A stretch of 64,000 nt of DNA, from contig NZ_BMWG01000007.1 of the NCBI RefSeq assembly GCF_014651115.1, positions 186,001-250,000 on the forward strand, given 5' to 3'. Below, one piece after another: positions 23,187-31,680 of this stretch. The DNA is from Streptomyces inusitatus (lineage in GTDB: Bacteria > Actinomycetota > Actinomycetes > Streptomycetales > Streptomycetaceae). A program made the translations under genes and the position numbers. The notes below the pieces were generated by a model, which saw nothing but the letters and a program-made list of their open reading frames with translations, had not been told where the DNA came from and made no database searches. Position 1 is the first letter of the stretch, and the number at the start of each line of letters is the position of its first letter.

Positions 23187-25463
23187 CTACAGCTCCTGGA
23201 TCCGGATGTCGCGGTACGAGATCACATCCGCCGTGCCGTGGACCTGGAGCCCGATGTACCCCGACGCGTAGCGCCTGCCGTCGCTCCCCGGGTCCCCGCC
23301 GCGCGGCGGGACGAAGTCCTGGCCGCCGGTGTTCTCGAAGCTGTTGATCAGCACACCGTCGCGCAGCACCGAGTACGTCTGGCCGACCACCCGGATCTCG
23401 TAGTCGTTCCAGGCGCCCTTGGGCGTCACCCCGGCCCCGGCCAGCCCGACCCGGTCGAAGCCGTACACCGAACCGGTCTTGTACAGGTCTCCGTCGGGCC
23501 GGTCGAGGATCTGCACCTCATGGCCGAACATGACGGCCACCCACTCGGGGCGCGGCTCCTCCGGGTGGTCGTGCACCCCGGGGAAGCGGACGAGGACCCC
23601 GCTGTTGGCGTTCCCCCCGCCGGGGGCGTCGTCCCGCCACTGGAGCTTCAGCGAGAAGTCCCCGTACCGCCGCTGGGGGAACCACAGCATCCCCATGCCG
23701 CCCCGGTCGGTGCCGCTGGTCATCGAACCGTCGGGGTTGAGGGCGAAGGAGCCGCCGCCCACGTGCTGCCAGCGGTCGAACGAGGAGCGCGTGCCGTCGA
23801 AGAGGCTCCGGTAGCCGGTGTTCTGACCGGGCCGGCCGATGCCGGACCGCTCGGCCGCCGCCCGGATCTCCCGCCGCTCCCGCGCGTCCAGCACACCGTC
23901 CGAGAGCAGCCCGTCCAGGACCGTGCCGACGTGCTTGAGGAAGAGCGCGTGCGAGGACCAGGACTTCTCGTCCTCGATCAGCTCGTTGACCGTGCAGCGG
24001 GACCGGGTCATCCGGTTGGGCACCCCGCTGTCGACCGTACCGACGATCACGGTGAGCCGCTCGTCCCACTCGGGGCACCCGGGAGCCGGCACCCCGCCGC
24101 CCTCGGCTACCGTGAAAGTCGTCCGCCGCGCCTGTGAGGTGTTGCCCGCCCCGTCCGTCGCCCGGTGCAGCACCGTGTGGAAACCCACCCGGTCGACGAG
24201 CACCGGAGCCGTGTAGGCCAGATAGGGGCCGCCGTCGAGCGAGTACTCGACCCTCGCGACCCCCGAGCCCCCGGTGTCGGCCGCGTTCACCGTCACCCGC
24301 GCACTCGTCACATGGGCACCGTCCGAATTCAGCCGCCCGGCCACCTCGGCGGCCGTCACCGGCGGCTCCCGGTCCGGCGCGGGCGTCGCGACCACGGTGA
24401 AGTGGACGGACTGTTCGGCGGAGGTGTTGCCGTCGCGGTCGGTGGCCCGGTAGCGGATGGTGTGGGTGCCGGTGGTGTTCACCACGACCGGTGCGGTGTA
24501 CGCCTGCCAGGGCCCGTCCGCCCCCGTCGCGTACTCGATTCGACCGACCCCCGAACCGGTGTCGGACGCGGTCACGGTCACGGTGGCCGTGTCCAGATAC
24601 CGCCCCTGGTCGTCGCGTTCGCCGCCGACCGTCCCCGAGGTCTCCGGAGGGGTGGTGTCCCCGCTCGGCGGGGCCGCCACGGTGAAGTGGACGGACTGTT
24701 CGGCGGAGGTGTTGCCGTCGCGGTCGGTGGCCCGGTAGCGGATGGTGTGGGTGCCGGTGGTGTTCACCACGACCGGTGCGGTGTACGCCTGCCAGGGCCC
24801 GTCCGCCCCCGTCGCGTACTCGACCCGGTCGACGCCCGAGCCCTCGTCGGTCGCGGTCACCGTCACGGTGGCGTGGCCGAGGTACGCGCCGTCCGTGTCG
24901 CGGTCGCCCTCGACCCTCGCCGAGACGGCGGGCGCGGCGGTGTCCCCGCCGGTGTTCTCCGTGACGGTCAGGATCCCCCGCATCGCCCCATGGCCGGGAA
25001 TGGCGCAGTGGAAGCGGTACCGCCCGGGGGTGAGGGTCACCTCCGCCGTGTACCGGCCGCCCCGCGCGTCGTCGGGCGAGGCGAGGATGTTCAGGGGTAC
25101 GTCGCTGTTGAACTCCGGGTCCGACACCTCGAAGGTCAGGGTGTGCGGCATCCCCGTCGTATTGCCCGTCGCCCGGCTGTTCTCGAAGACGATCGCCGTC
25201 CGCCCCGCCACCGCCGTGGCGGGGGCGGAGAGATAGCGGTCCACCGGATCCCCGGCCGTCCAGGTCAGCACCTGCTCCGCCGCCCGGGCCCCGGATCCGC
25301 CCGGCACGGGCCGGGCGGCGGCCGACCCGGTCAGCCCGGTCAGCAGCCCGGCGACCAGCGCCACCGACGCCACCAGCGCCGTCCACAGCCGCCCCGGCCC
25401 CTGCCCCTGCCCCGGCCCTTGCCTCTGCCTCTGCCTCTGTCTCTGCCTCGACGGATGCCTCAT
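23187..25463 (-). CDS. Secreted cupredoxin, Ig-like repeat and DUF1080 protein
   Basis: A 758-residue secreted protein. It has a signal peptide with an odd Arg/Gln-repeat n-region (residues 5-15) and a hydrophobic core at about 27-45. The blue-copper-type domain (about 65-170) has likely ligands His107, Cys153, His158 and Met161 (FHCAIPGHGAM). Three immunoglobulin-like repeats cover about 175-262, 271-358 and 366-452; the first two are almost identical. A DUF1080 jellyroll (about 550-758) with SLFDGTRSSFDRWQH and GGGNANSGVLVRF belongs to the 3-keto-disaccharide hydrolase/concanavalin-like family. The start at 25463 overlaps the upstream stop as ATGA, so it is coupled to the ThuA/PQQ-dehydrogenase gene. 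Likely role is electron transfer and binding to a glycan outside the cell. Confidence 0.8.
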   Translation of the reverse strand: MRHPSRQRQRQRQRQGPGQGQGPGRLWTALVASVALVAGLLTGLTGSAAARPVPGGSGARAAEQVLTWTAGDPVDRYLSAPATAVAGRTAIVFENSRATGNTTGMPHTLTFEVSDPEFNSDVPLNILASPDDARGGRYTAEVTLTPGRYRFHCAIPGHGAMRGILTVTENTGGDTAAPAVSARVEGDRDTDGAYLGHATVTVTATDEGSGVDRVEYATGADGPWQAYTAPVVVNTTGTHTIRYRATDRDGNTSAEQSVHFTVAAPPSGDTTPPETSGTVGGERDDQGRYLDTATVTVTASDTGSGVGRIEYATGADGPWQAYTAPVVVNTTGTHTIRYRATDRDGNTSAEQSVHFTVVATPAPDREPPVTAAEVAGRLNSDGAHVTSARVTVNAADTGGSGVARVEYSLDGGPYLAYTAPVLVDRVGFHTVLHRATDGAGNTSQARRTTFTVAEGGGVPAPGCPEWDERLTVIVGTVDSGVPNRMTRSRCTVNELIEDEKSWSSHALFLKHVGTVLDGLLSDGVLDARERREIRAAAERSGIGRPGQNTGYRSLFDGTRSSFDRWQHVGGGSFALNPDGSMTSGTDRGGMGMLWFPQRRYGDFSLKLQWRDDAPGGGNANSGVLVRFPGVHDHPEEPRPEWVAVMFGHEVQILDRPDGDLYKTGSVYGFDRVGLAGAGVTPKGAWNDYEIRVVGQTYSVLRDGVLINSFENTGGQDFVPPRGGDPGSDGRRYASGYIGLQVHGTADVISYRDIRIQEL
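24392..24823. repeat. 147-bp perfect direct repeat within the Ig-repeat region
   Basis: Copies at 24392-24538 and 24677-24823 are identical by eye over 147 bp, with a 285-bp period (95 codons). They encode the same Ig-like module, so the repeat is a recent duplication or gene conversion inside the gene. Confidence 0.85.
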
Positions 25464-27946
25464 CGGGTCGCCGCCTTCCGCGCCAGCCGGTCCGCGGCCG
25501 GGGTGGGTCCGCCGCCGTGGTAGGTGATCCGCCAGAGCGCCGACCGGGAGTCCGAGGTGAAGAACCCCCGCCCGTAGTCCAGGACATAGAGCGAACCGTC
25601 CGGCGCGAACTTCCAGTCCATGAGATTGCGGATGCCGTTCGCCCCGACCGGGACGATCCTCTTCAGGGACTCGGCGTGCACCGGGACACCGCCCCTGCCC
25701 ACCGTCCTGGGATCGGTGAGCACCGCGTGCCGCGGCTGGTCGCCGTCGTAGAAGTCGCCGACGAACCACTTGCCGTCCCAGTACGCGGGCCACTTCACCG
25801 CGCTGGCGCTCGCCGCGTCGTGGCGGTAGACGGGGCCGTTCATCGCCGCCTGCCCGCCGCCCTTGAGCCAGGGCAGCAGCAGCTTCTGCTCGGACAGCAG
25901 ATAGGAGGGGACGCCGTTCGCGTCGCGCGGGAAATCGGGGCCGCCGCCCTGGGGCGCGTACCAGACGGTGTTGGAAGTGACCGGCGGCAGCCGCACCAGC
26001 CCGTCGTTGTTCGGGGACTCGTTCCTGGGGGCGGCGCAGTCGTACCAGCCCCGGGGGACGGCCGGATCGGGCAGGGCGCGGTCCCGGTAGGGCTGGTTGT
26101 TGCCCATGCAGAACGGCCAGCCGTGGTTGCCCGCCCGGGTGATCGCCGCGAAGGTGTCGTACTTCGCCGGACCCCACACCGGGGACGGCGAACCGGCGTC
26201 CGGGCCGACCCACCCCGCGTACAGGATGTCCGTCCGGCGGTCGACGAAGATCCGCGCCGGGTTGCGCACCCCCATCACATAGATCTCGCCCCGGGTCTTC
26301 CCGCCGCCCTCGTCAGGCTCCCGGCCGGTGAAGAGATTGCCCTCGGGGAGGGTGTAGGCGCCGTCGTCCTCGGGGTGGATCCGCAGGATCTTCCCGTTCA
26401 GATTGTTGGTGTTGCCGGAGGTGCGCCGGGCGTCGGCGAAGGACAGACCCCGGTACGCGGGCTCCGGATTGTTGCCCGAGTAGCCGCCGCTGAAGCCGGA
26501 GGAGTTGTTGTCCCCGGTGGCGATGTAGAGATTCCCCCGGGAGTCCCAGGCCATCCCGCCGCCCGCGTGACAGCAGCTGTGGATCTGCACCTGCCAGGAG
26601 AGCAGCACCTTCTCACTGGCGAGGTCGAGCAGGCCCGAGGCGTGGTCGAAGGTGAAACGCGAGACCCTGCGGTCGGCCGTCCGCCGCTCGCGGTCGATCC
26701 GCTCGTGCGGTGTGTAGTGCAGATACACCCGGCCGTTGGAGCTGAAGCGGGGGTCCAGCTCGATGCCGAGCAGCCCCTCCTCATTCTTGACCAGCTCACC
26801 GCCGCCGCCCTTGTTGCCGAAGACGCTCAGCTCCCCGGCGAGGGTGACCCGCTTCGTCGCCGGGTCGTACACATGGATCTGGCCCTTGCCCCTGCCGACG
26901 TCCGGGCTGTTCCAGTCGGTGACCACGGGCCGGCCGGCGTCCGCGCCGCCCCGCCCGATGTAGAACACCTTCCCGTCGGGCGCGACGACCAGGCCGTGCG
27001 GCTCCCCGATCTGGTCGTTGAGCCCCGGCTGATTGGGCCGGGTGACCCGCTCGGCCGTGTAGTTGGCGTCGATCGTCGCCGAGCAGTCGGCGCGCGAGAG
27101 CCGGGCGGTCCAGGCCAGCGCGCCGCGCAGATGCTCCCGGAAGTCGGTCTCGGCGAAGCTGTCGGCCGTACCGCCCATCCCGGTGTAGAAGGAGCGCCCG
27201 CCGTCGTAGTCGCGACACCAGGAGATCGGGTGGTCCCAGCCGTTCGCCCCGGGGCCCGGGGTGTACGAACTCTCCCTGACCCGGGCCACCGTGTGCACCC
27301 GGCCCGAGGGGTTCACCGCCCAGTCGAACCACTTGTCGGGCCGCTTCCACTGGAGCGGCAGCCCCGCGGTGGCCGGATGCCGGCGGTCGCCGACCTCCAC
27401 CACCGCCCGCGACACGGCGCTCGCCGCCCCCGCCGGGCGGGCGCCGACCAGCCCGGTGAACCAGTCGGAGTACGGTTCCGTCCTCGCCGCGTCATGGATG
27501 CCGAGGAAGCCCCCGCCCGCCTCCATGTACGCCTCCAGGCCCGCCTCCTGCTCCGGGTCGAGCACATCGCCGCCGCCGGTGAGGAAGACCACCGCGTGGA
27601 AGGAACCGAGCCGCGCCGCGTCGGTGAAGACCGAGGGGTCGTCCGTGGCCCTCGTCGCGAACCGCCCGGCGGCCGGGCCGCTCAGCCCGATGGACTCGAT
27701 CGCCGCGATCCCCGCATCGACCACCGGCGACTCGGCGGTCGCGGAGGCGTGGAAGACCAGCACCGTGACCTCCGCGCCACCCGGCGGCGAGGGAAGGGAC
27801 AACGTTGTCCGTCTCGGTTCCGGCGGCTGCCCTGCGGACGCCTCCGTACCCCCGGCGAGCAGGGAGACGGTCAGGGCCCCGGCTCCGAGAAGCGCCGCCA
27901 GGGCGCGTCCCGGCGATCTCGACCCGCGACGCGGTGTGCGCTGCAT
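25460..27946 (-). CDS. Secreted ThuA-like and PQQ-dependent sugar dehydrogenase fusion
   Basis: An 828-residue exported protein with a signal peptide (hydrophobic core about 15-30, Ala-rich cleavage zone). Residues about 45-265 form a ThuA-like class I glutamine-amidotransferase fold (VTVLVFHASA, HAVVFLTGGGDVLD, GGFLGIHDAA, FTGLVGA). The rest, from about 295, is a glucose/sorbosone-dehydrogenase beta-propeller (GEPHGLVVAPDGKVFYIGR, EEGLLGIELDPRF, GGGMAWDSRGNLYIATGDN, GEIYVMGVRNPARIFVD, GWPFCMGN), the class that oxidises aldoses with PQQ. A Cys-Cys pair in IHSCCHAGGG is notable. The ATGA overlap with the cupredoxin protein suggests a joint job, with the cupredoxin as possible electron acceptor. 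Divergent from the laccase gene. Confidence 0.85.
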   Translation of the reverse strand: MQRTPRRGSRSPGRALAALLGAGALTVSLLAGGTEASAGQPPEPRRTTLSLPSPPGGAEVTVLVFHASATAESPVVDAGIAAIESIGLSGPAAGRFATRATDDPSVFTDAARLGSFHAVVFLTGGGDVLDPEQEAGLEAYMEAGGGFLGIHDAARTEPYSDWFTGLVGARPAGAASAVSRAVVEVGDRRHPATAGLPLQWKRPDKWFDWAVNPSGRVHTVARVRESSYTPGPGANGWDHPISWCRDYDGGRSFYTGMGGTADSFAETDFREHLRGALAWTARLSRADCSATIDANYTAERVTRPNQPGLNDQIGEPHGLVVAPDGKVFYIGRGGADAGRPVVTDWNSPDVGRGKGQIHVYDPATKRVTLAGELSVFGNKGGGGELVKNEEGLLGIELDPRFSSNGRVYLHYTPHERIDRERRTADRRVSRFTFDHASGLLDLASEKVLLSWQVQIHSCCHAGGGMAWDSRGNLYIATGDNNSSGFSGGYSGNNPEPAYRGLSFADARRTSGNTNNLNGKILRIHPEDDGAYTLPEGNLFTGREPDEGGGKTRGEIYVMGVRNPARIFVDRRTDILYAGWVGPDAGSPSPVWGPAKYDTFAAITRAGNHGWPFCMGNNQPYRDRALPDPAVPRGWYDCAAPRNESPNNDGLVRLPPVTSNTVWYAPQGGGPDFPRDANGVPSYLLSEQKLLLPWLKGGGQAAMNGPVYRHDAASASAVKWPAYWDGKWFVGDFYDGDQPRHAVLTDPRTVGRGGVPVHAESLKRIVPVGANGIRNLMDWKFAPDGSLYVLDYGRGFFTSDSRSALWRITYHGGGPTPAADRLARKAATR

Positions 27947-28138
27947 GGGCCACCCACCCCTCTGTGGTGATGACAACAGCACTGGAAGCTAGACCTCTTC
28001 GCCCGCCTCGCCAAGAGGTAAGGACGCAAAAGAACGAACTTTGTCCTGAGCGTGGAAAAACGAGGGACCCCCGGCTACCGTATGGCCGTCCCGGGCCCGA
28101 AGACCCGTCAATGACCGGGATGGAGCGGAGAGTTCGGC
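27947..28138. promoter_or_regulatory. Divergent control region of the secreted dehydrogenase and laccase genes
   Basis: A 192-bp gap. It holds an inverted repeat ACCTCTT (27993-27999) and AAGAGGT (28013-28019) with a 13-base spacer. An AT-richer stretch at 28025-28050 contains CAAA and TTTG arms eight to nine bases apart. The regulator is unknown. Confidence 0.4.
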
Positions 28139-29149
28139 ATGGACGTGGGCATGGACATGGACGTGGACATGGGCCGACGGAGCTTCGGCCGGAGGCTGCT
28201 GGCGGGCGGCACCGCCGCGGCCGCCGGGGTGACATCGTTGTCGCTTCCTGGCTCCCCCTTGACCGGGACCACCTTCGCCGCCGGCGCGCCGAGGACCGCC
28301 CCGGCGGGCGGCCGGGTGCGCCATCTGCGGCTCTACGCGGAGCGGCTCGCCGACGGGCGGATGGGCTACGGCACGGCGAAGGGCGCGGCGACCGTCCCCG
28401 GCCCGCTGATCGAGCTGAGCGAGGGCGACACCCTCCACATCGAGTTCGAGAACATCACGGACGTCGCCGTCAGCCTCCACGCCCACGGCGTCGACTACGA
28501 CATCGCCAACGACGGCACCCGCCTCAGCCGCAGCCATGTCGAGCCCGGCGCCACCCGCACCTACACCTGGCGCACCCATGCGCCGGGCCGCCGCGCCGAC
28601 GGCACCTGGCGGCCGGGCAGCGCGGGCTACTGGCACTACCACGACCATGTGGTCGGCACCGACCACGGCACGGGCGGCATCCGCAAGGGGCTCTACGGGC
28701 CGGTGGTCGTCCGGCGCGCGGGCGACATCCTCCCCGACAAGCAGTTCACGATCGTCTTCAACGACATGACGGTCAACAACCGGCCGGCGCACACGGGCCC
28801 CGATTTCCGGACCACGGTGGGTGAGCGCGTCGAGATCATCATGATCACGCACGGCGAGCTGTACCACACCTTCCATCTGCACGGTCATCGCTGGGCCGAC
28901 AACAGAACCGGTCTGCTCCAGGGCCCCGACGACGTCAGCCGGGTGATCGACAACAAGATCACCGGCCCGGCCGACTCCTTCGGCTTCCAGATCGTCGCGG
29001 GCGAGAACGCGGGCGCGGGCGCGTGGATGTACCACTGCCATGTGCAGAGCCACTCGGACATGGGAATGGCCGGGCTCCTGCTGGTCGCGAAGCCGGACGG
29101 CACGATCCCGGGGTACGAGCCCCACCACGGCCCCTCCGGTTCCCGCTGA
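28139..29149 (+). CDS. Two-domain multicopper oxidase (small laccase type)
   Basis: A 336-residue enzyme of the size of streptomycete two-domain laccases, which work as trimers and oxidise phenolics with O2. All copper motifs are present: [25 protein letters not shown] and [15 protein letters not shown] near the C-terminus. The N-terminus has a Tat-type signal ([19 protein letters not shown]), so it is exported folded. The first 11 residues are an odd Met-Asp repeat ([11 protein letters not shown]), and several in-frame starts exist there. ATG 28139 has GGAGAG upstream and is kept. It is divergent from a secreted dehydrogenase and cupredoxin operon, and the glyoxalase-fold gene follows 101 bp later. 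Confidence 0.92.
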   Translation: MDVGMDMDVDMGRRSFGRRLLAGGTAAAAGVTSLSLPGSPLTGTTFAAGAPRTAPAGGRVRHLRLYAERLADGRMGYGTAKGAATVPGPLIELSEGDTLHIEFENITDVAVSLHAHGVDYDIANDGTRLSRSHVEPGATRTYTWRTHAPGRRADGTWRPGSAGYWHYHDHVVGTDHGTGGIRKGLYGPVVVRRAGDILPDKQFTIVFNDMTVNNRPAHTGPDFRTTVGERVEIIMITHGELYHTFHLHGHRWADNRTGLLQGPDDVSRVIDNKITGPADSFGFQIVAGENAGAGAWMYHCHVQSHSDMGMAGLLLVAKPDGTIPGYEPHHGPSGSR

Positions 29150-29250
29150 TCTCCACCCCTCCGTATCGGATGCGGATGCGGTCCCGTCCGTTCCGCAGCA
29201 GACTCGAAGGAGAGGGCCGAACGCGACCCCCCGCCCCGAGGAGCGCGCCC

Positions 29251-30042
29251 ATGCTCACCACCCGGTATGTCACCGGCTCCCCCAACTGGCTCGATCTGGG
29301 GACGCCGGACGTCGCGGCGGCGGACCGCTTCTACCGGGGGCTGTTCGGCTGGATCTTCGAGTCGGCAGGCCCCCAGGCCGGCGGCTACGGAATGTTCCGG
29401 CTGGACGACACCACCGCGGCGGGCGGCATGACCGTGCCCCCCGAACAGGCCCCGGCCTCCTGGCACGTCTACTTCCAGTCCCCGGACGCCGACGCCACGG
29501 CCGAGGCGGTGCGGCTGCACGGCGGCACGGTCCTCTTTGAACCCATGGACGTCTTCGACTTCGGCCGCATGGCCGCCTTCACCGACCCCTCGGGCATCGG
29601 CTTCGGCGTCTGGCAGCCCCGCGACTACAAGGGCCTCGGCGTCGTCGGCGTCCCCGGCAGCCTCTGCTGGCTGGAGCTGTACACCCCCGACACCGACGCG
29701 GGCCTCGCCTTCTACACCCAGGTCTTCGGCTGGGAGACCTCCTCGATGCCCTACCCCGACGGATCCGGCTCCTACCCGCTCGCCCACCCCTCCGGCACGG
29801 GCGGGGAGGCCATGTTCGCCGGAGCCGTCCCCGTCTCCGCCGACCCCACCGGCTCCGGCCCCCACTGGCTGCCCTACTTCGCCGTCCTCGACTGCGACGC
29901 CACCGCCGCCCTGGCCCGCGAGACCGGCGGCACCGTGCACCTGCCCCCCGTCGACCTGCCCGGCGTGGGACGATTCGCCCGGCTCACCGACCCCGCCGGG
30001 GCGAAGTTCGCCGTGATCCAGGGCGAGCCCCAGCCGGAGTGA
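29251..30042 (+). CDS. VOC (glyoxalase/bleomycin resistance fold) protein, two domains
   Basis: A 263-residue protein built of two vicinal-oxygen-chelate modules. The first starts PNWLDLGTPDVAAADRFYRGLFGW; the second, from about residue 130, starts CWLELYTPDTDAGLAFYTQVFGW. Each ends in an F-x-D-P-x-G-like strand (FTDPSGIGFGVWQP, LTDPAGAKFAVIQ). The family binds small hydrophobic molecules or metal and includes resistance and dioxygenase-type enzymes. The substrate is not predictable. GAGGAG lies 7 bases before the ATG. Probably monocistronic. Confidence 0.88.
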   Translation: MLTTRYVTGSPNWLDLGTPDVAAADRFYRGLFGWIFESAGPQAGGYGMFRLDDTTAAGGMTVPPEQAPASWHVYFQSPDADATAEAVRLHGGTVLFEPMDVFDFGRMAAFTDPSGIGFGVWQPRDYKGLGVVGVPGSLCWLELYTPDTDAGLAFYTQVFGWETSSMPYPDGSGSYPLAHPSGTGGEAMFAGAVPVSADPTGSGPHWLPYFAVLDCDATAALARETGGTVHLPPVDLPGVGRFARLTDPAGAKFAVIQGEPQPE

Positions 30043-30060
30043 GACCGTCCGCCGGGGACG

Positions 30061-30089
30061 TTGATGCTTCATTGAGCTGCCGTTTATCC
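30061..30089 (+). promoter_or_regulatory. Possible promoter of the WhiB-like gene
   Basis: TTGATG at 30061-30066, a 17-base spacer, then TTATCC at 30084-30089, 21 bp before the start codon. The match is moderate. Confidence 0.35.
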
Positions 30090-30110
30090 GACTGGTGAAG
30101 GGTGAACGGC

Positions 30111-30365
30111 ATGCCGATCACGCCGATCAACACCACCGTCGACGACGACCTCTCCTGGCAGGAAACCGCGCTGTGCGCGCAGACCGGACCGGAGTTCTTC
30201 TTCCCGGCCCCCGGCTCCTCCACCCAGGAGGCGAAGCTGCTGTGCGGGGCGTGCGAGGGACGGGTGGAGTGCCTGGAGTACGCACTGCGGCACGACGAGA
30301 AGTTCGGGGTCTGGGGCGGCATGTCCGAGCGCGAGCGCGACCGCCTCAAGCGCGCCCGAGCCTGA
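30111..30365 (+). CDS. WhiB-like iron-sulfur regulator
   Basis: An 84-residue WhiB-like protein, an actinobacterial [4Fe-4S] protein that acts with the primary sigma factor. The four cluster cysteines are at 22, 45, 48 and 54 (C-x22-C-x2-C-x5-C). GVWGG at 66-70 and the Arg/Lys-rich end (ERERDRLKRARA) complete the fold. The ATG at 30111 is preferred over a GTG 3 codons upstream because AAGGG is then at a workable distance. I cannot tell which Wbl subfamily it is. It is convergent with the WXG100 module, 16 bp away. Confidence 0.9.
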   Translation: MPITPINTTVDDDLSWQETALCAQTGPEFFFPAPGSSTQEAKLLCGACEGRVECLEYALRHDEKFGVWGGMSERERDRLKRARA

Positions 30366-30381
30366 CCTCCGCCCTCCCCCC

Positions 30382-30984
30382 TCACGTCCTCCTGACCCTC
30401 CCCCCCTTCACCAACTCCGCCCGCTCCGCGAGCACATCCGCCGCCGTCCCCCCTCCCGGCGCGCCGCCCCCGGGGGGCTCGGGGACCACCCGTACGGGGA
30501 AGTGGCCGCCGACGGGGGAGATGACGCCGCCGTAGCGGGGGTCGCCGGCGAACCAGATGAGGTCGGGGGAAGGGTTCTGTTTTTTGGCGAGGTCACCGGA
30601 GTGGAGCGCGAGGCGCAGAACGGGTGTGTACGCCTCGGAGAACTCGATCACGATGGCTTTCGGGCTCTCCACGCTCCGGCGCGGATACGTGCACGGGTAC
30701 GCCTGCCATGGATACAGGGCGAGGATCCTGGCCATCCGCCGGGTGCGCCGGAGCGCCAGGCCGGTCACGAAAAGACATGGCGGATAGCAGACAGCGAGGA
30801 TCACCAGGAATCCGGGCAGCTGTGAAGGCGTCTGCACGGTGGCGCACCAGCCGGCCCCCGCTCCCAGGAGGACCACGGCGATCAGCCAGGATGTCCGCCT
30901 GGCGACCAGGCGCCGGTGGCCCTCCGCCGTCGCGGGGTGCCGGAGGGCGCTGGAGAGCGGTGGGCGGTGCGGTCCCGGGCTCAT
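30382..30984 (-). CDS. Membrane protein, last gene of the WXG100 module
   Basis: A 200-residue protein with two adjacent membrane helices (LIAVVLLGAGAGWCATV and LPGFLVILAVCYPPCLFVTGLAL) and a soluble C-terminal domain of about 100 residues, including YPWQAYPCTYP and YGGVISPVGGHFPVRVV. I do not recognise the family. The ATG at 30984 shares one base with the TGA of the upstream gene (TGATG), so it is translationally coupled. It could be an immunity or anchoring protein of the module, judged by position only. Confidence 0.65.
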   Translation of the reverse strand: MSPGPHRPPLSSALRHPATAEGHRRLVARRTSWLIAVVLLGAGAGWCATVQTPSQLPGFLVILAVCYPPCLFVTGLALRRTRRMARILALYPWQAYPCTYPRRSVESPKAIVIEFSEAYTPVLRLALHSGDLAKKQNPSPDLIWFAGDPRYGGVISPVGGHFPVRVVPEPPGGGAPGGGTAADVLAERAELVKGGRVRRT

Positions 30985-31658
30985 CAGAAGAGGTCCCGGA
31001 TTCGGGAGGTGGGACGTGGCGCGGGCTCCGGGGTCTCCACCGGCTCGGAGAAGCTCATGGTCTGGCCGATCCCTTCGAGGATTGATGTATACGCTTCGGA
31101 ATTGCGGACGGCGGCGCTCGTGAGGTCGGCCACGGCGATGTGCTCCCCGGTGGGGCACGGAATCGTGAGCCGGGCCTGGAAGACGCCTTCGAAGTCCGCG
31201 GTGATGCCCAGCTCTTCCAGCGACTCGTCCGGTGGACTCACCAGAGTTCCGGCGACGAGTGCGGCCGGCAGTCCGCTGGAGAGTGTGAGGAGCCGTCCGG
31301 TGCTCTCGCTCCAGAGCGGGGAGTTCATCTGGGCGAGTGCGCACTGGGCGACTGCCAGCCCGGCCGTCCGTGACGCGATGCCCGCCATCGACAGCGAGAA
31401 CAGGGAGACCGAGGCACCGTGCTCCCCGTCGGGATGAACGCCGATCGACATGTGCGCGGTCTCGCTGGTCCACATCGCGGCCAGCAGGTTCGTCAAGGTG
31501 CGTGTGTCCCGGAGCGCGGGGCCCAGAAGGCCGGTTCCTTCGAGAAGGGGTGTCAGGACCGGAGACGCGGATCGTTCGATCAGGGGGAGGTCGAGCGCGT
31601 CCAGTGAGTGGTAGCCGGGTGGAAGCCGGAACCAGAGCGGTGGAGCGGGAGTCGGCAC
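30984..31658 (-). CDS. Hypothetical protein of the WXG100 module
   Basis: A 224-residue soluble protein with no recognised domain. Segments such as PLWFRLPPGYHSLDALDLP, MSIGVHPDGEHGASVSLFSL and LTIPCPTGEHIAVADLTSAA look like alternating beta strands. It lacks signal and membrane segments. The GTG at 31658 follows GGGAAAA. It is 22 bp from the 411-residue gene upstream and shares one base with the next gene. Proteins of this look often follow ESX-type substrates in streptomycetes, so it may be a chaperone or immunity protein. That is an inference from order. Confidence 0.65.
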   Translation of the reverse strand: MPTPAPPLWFRLPPGYHSLDALDLPLIERSASPVLTPLLEGTGLLGPALRDTRTLTNLLAAMWTSETAHMSIGVHPDGEHGASVSLFSLSMAGIASRTAGLAVAQCALAQMNSPLWSESTGRLLTLSSGLPAALVAGTLVSPPDESLEELGITADFEGVFQARLTIPCPTGEHIAVADLTSAAVRNSEAYTSILEGIGQTMSFSEPVETPEPAPRPTSRIRDLF

Positions 31659-31680
31659 AGGGTTTTCCCGTCGGTCGGGT

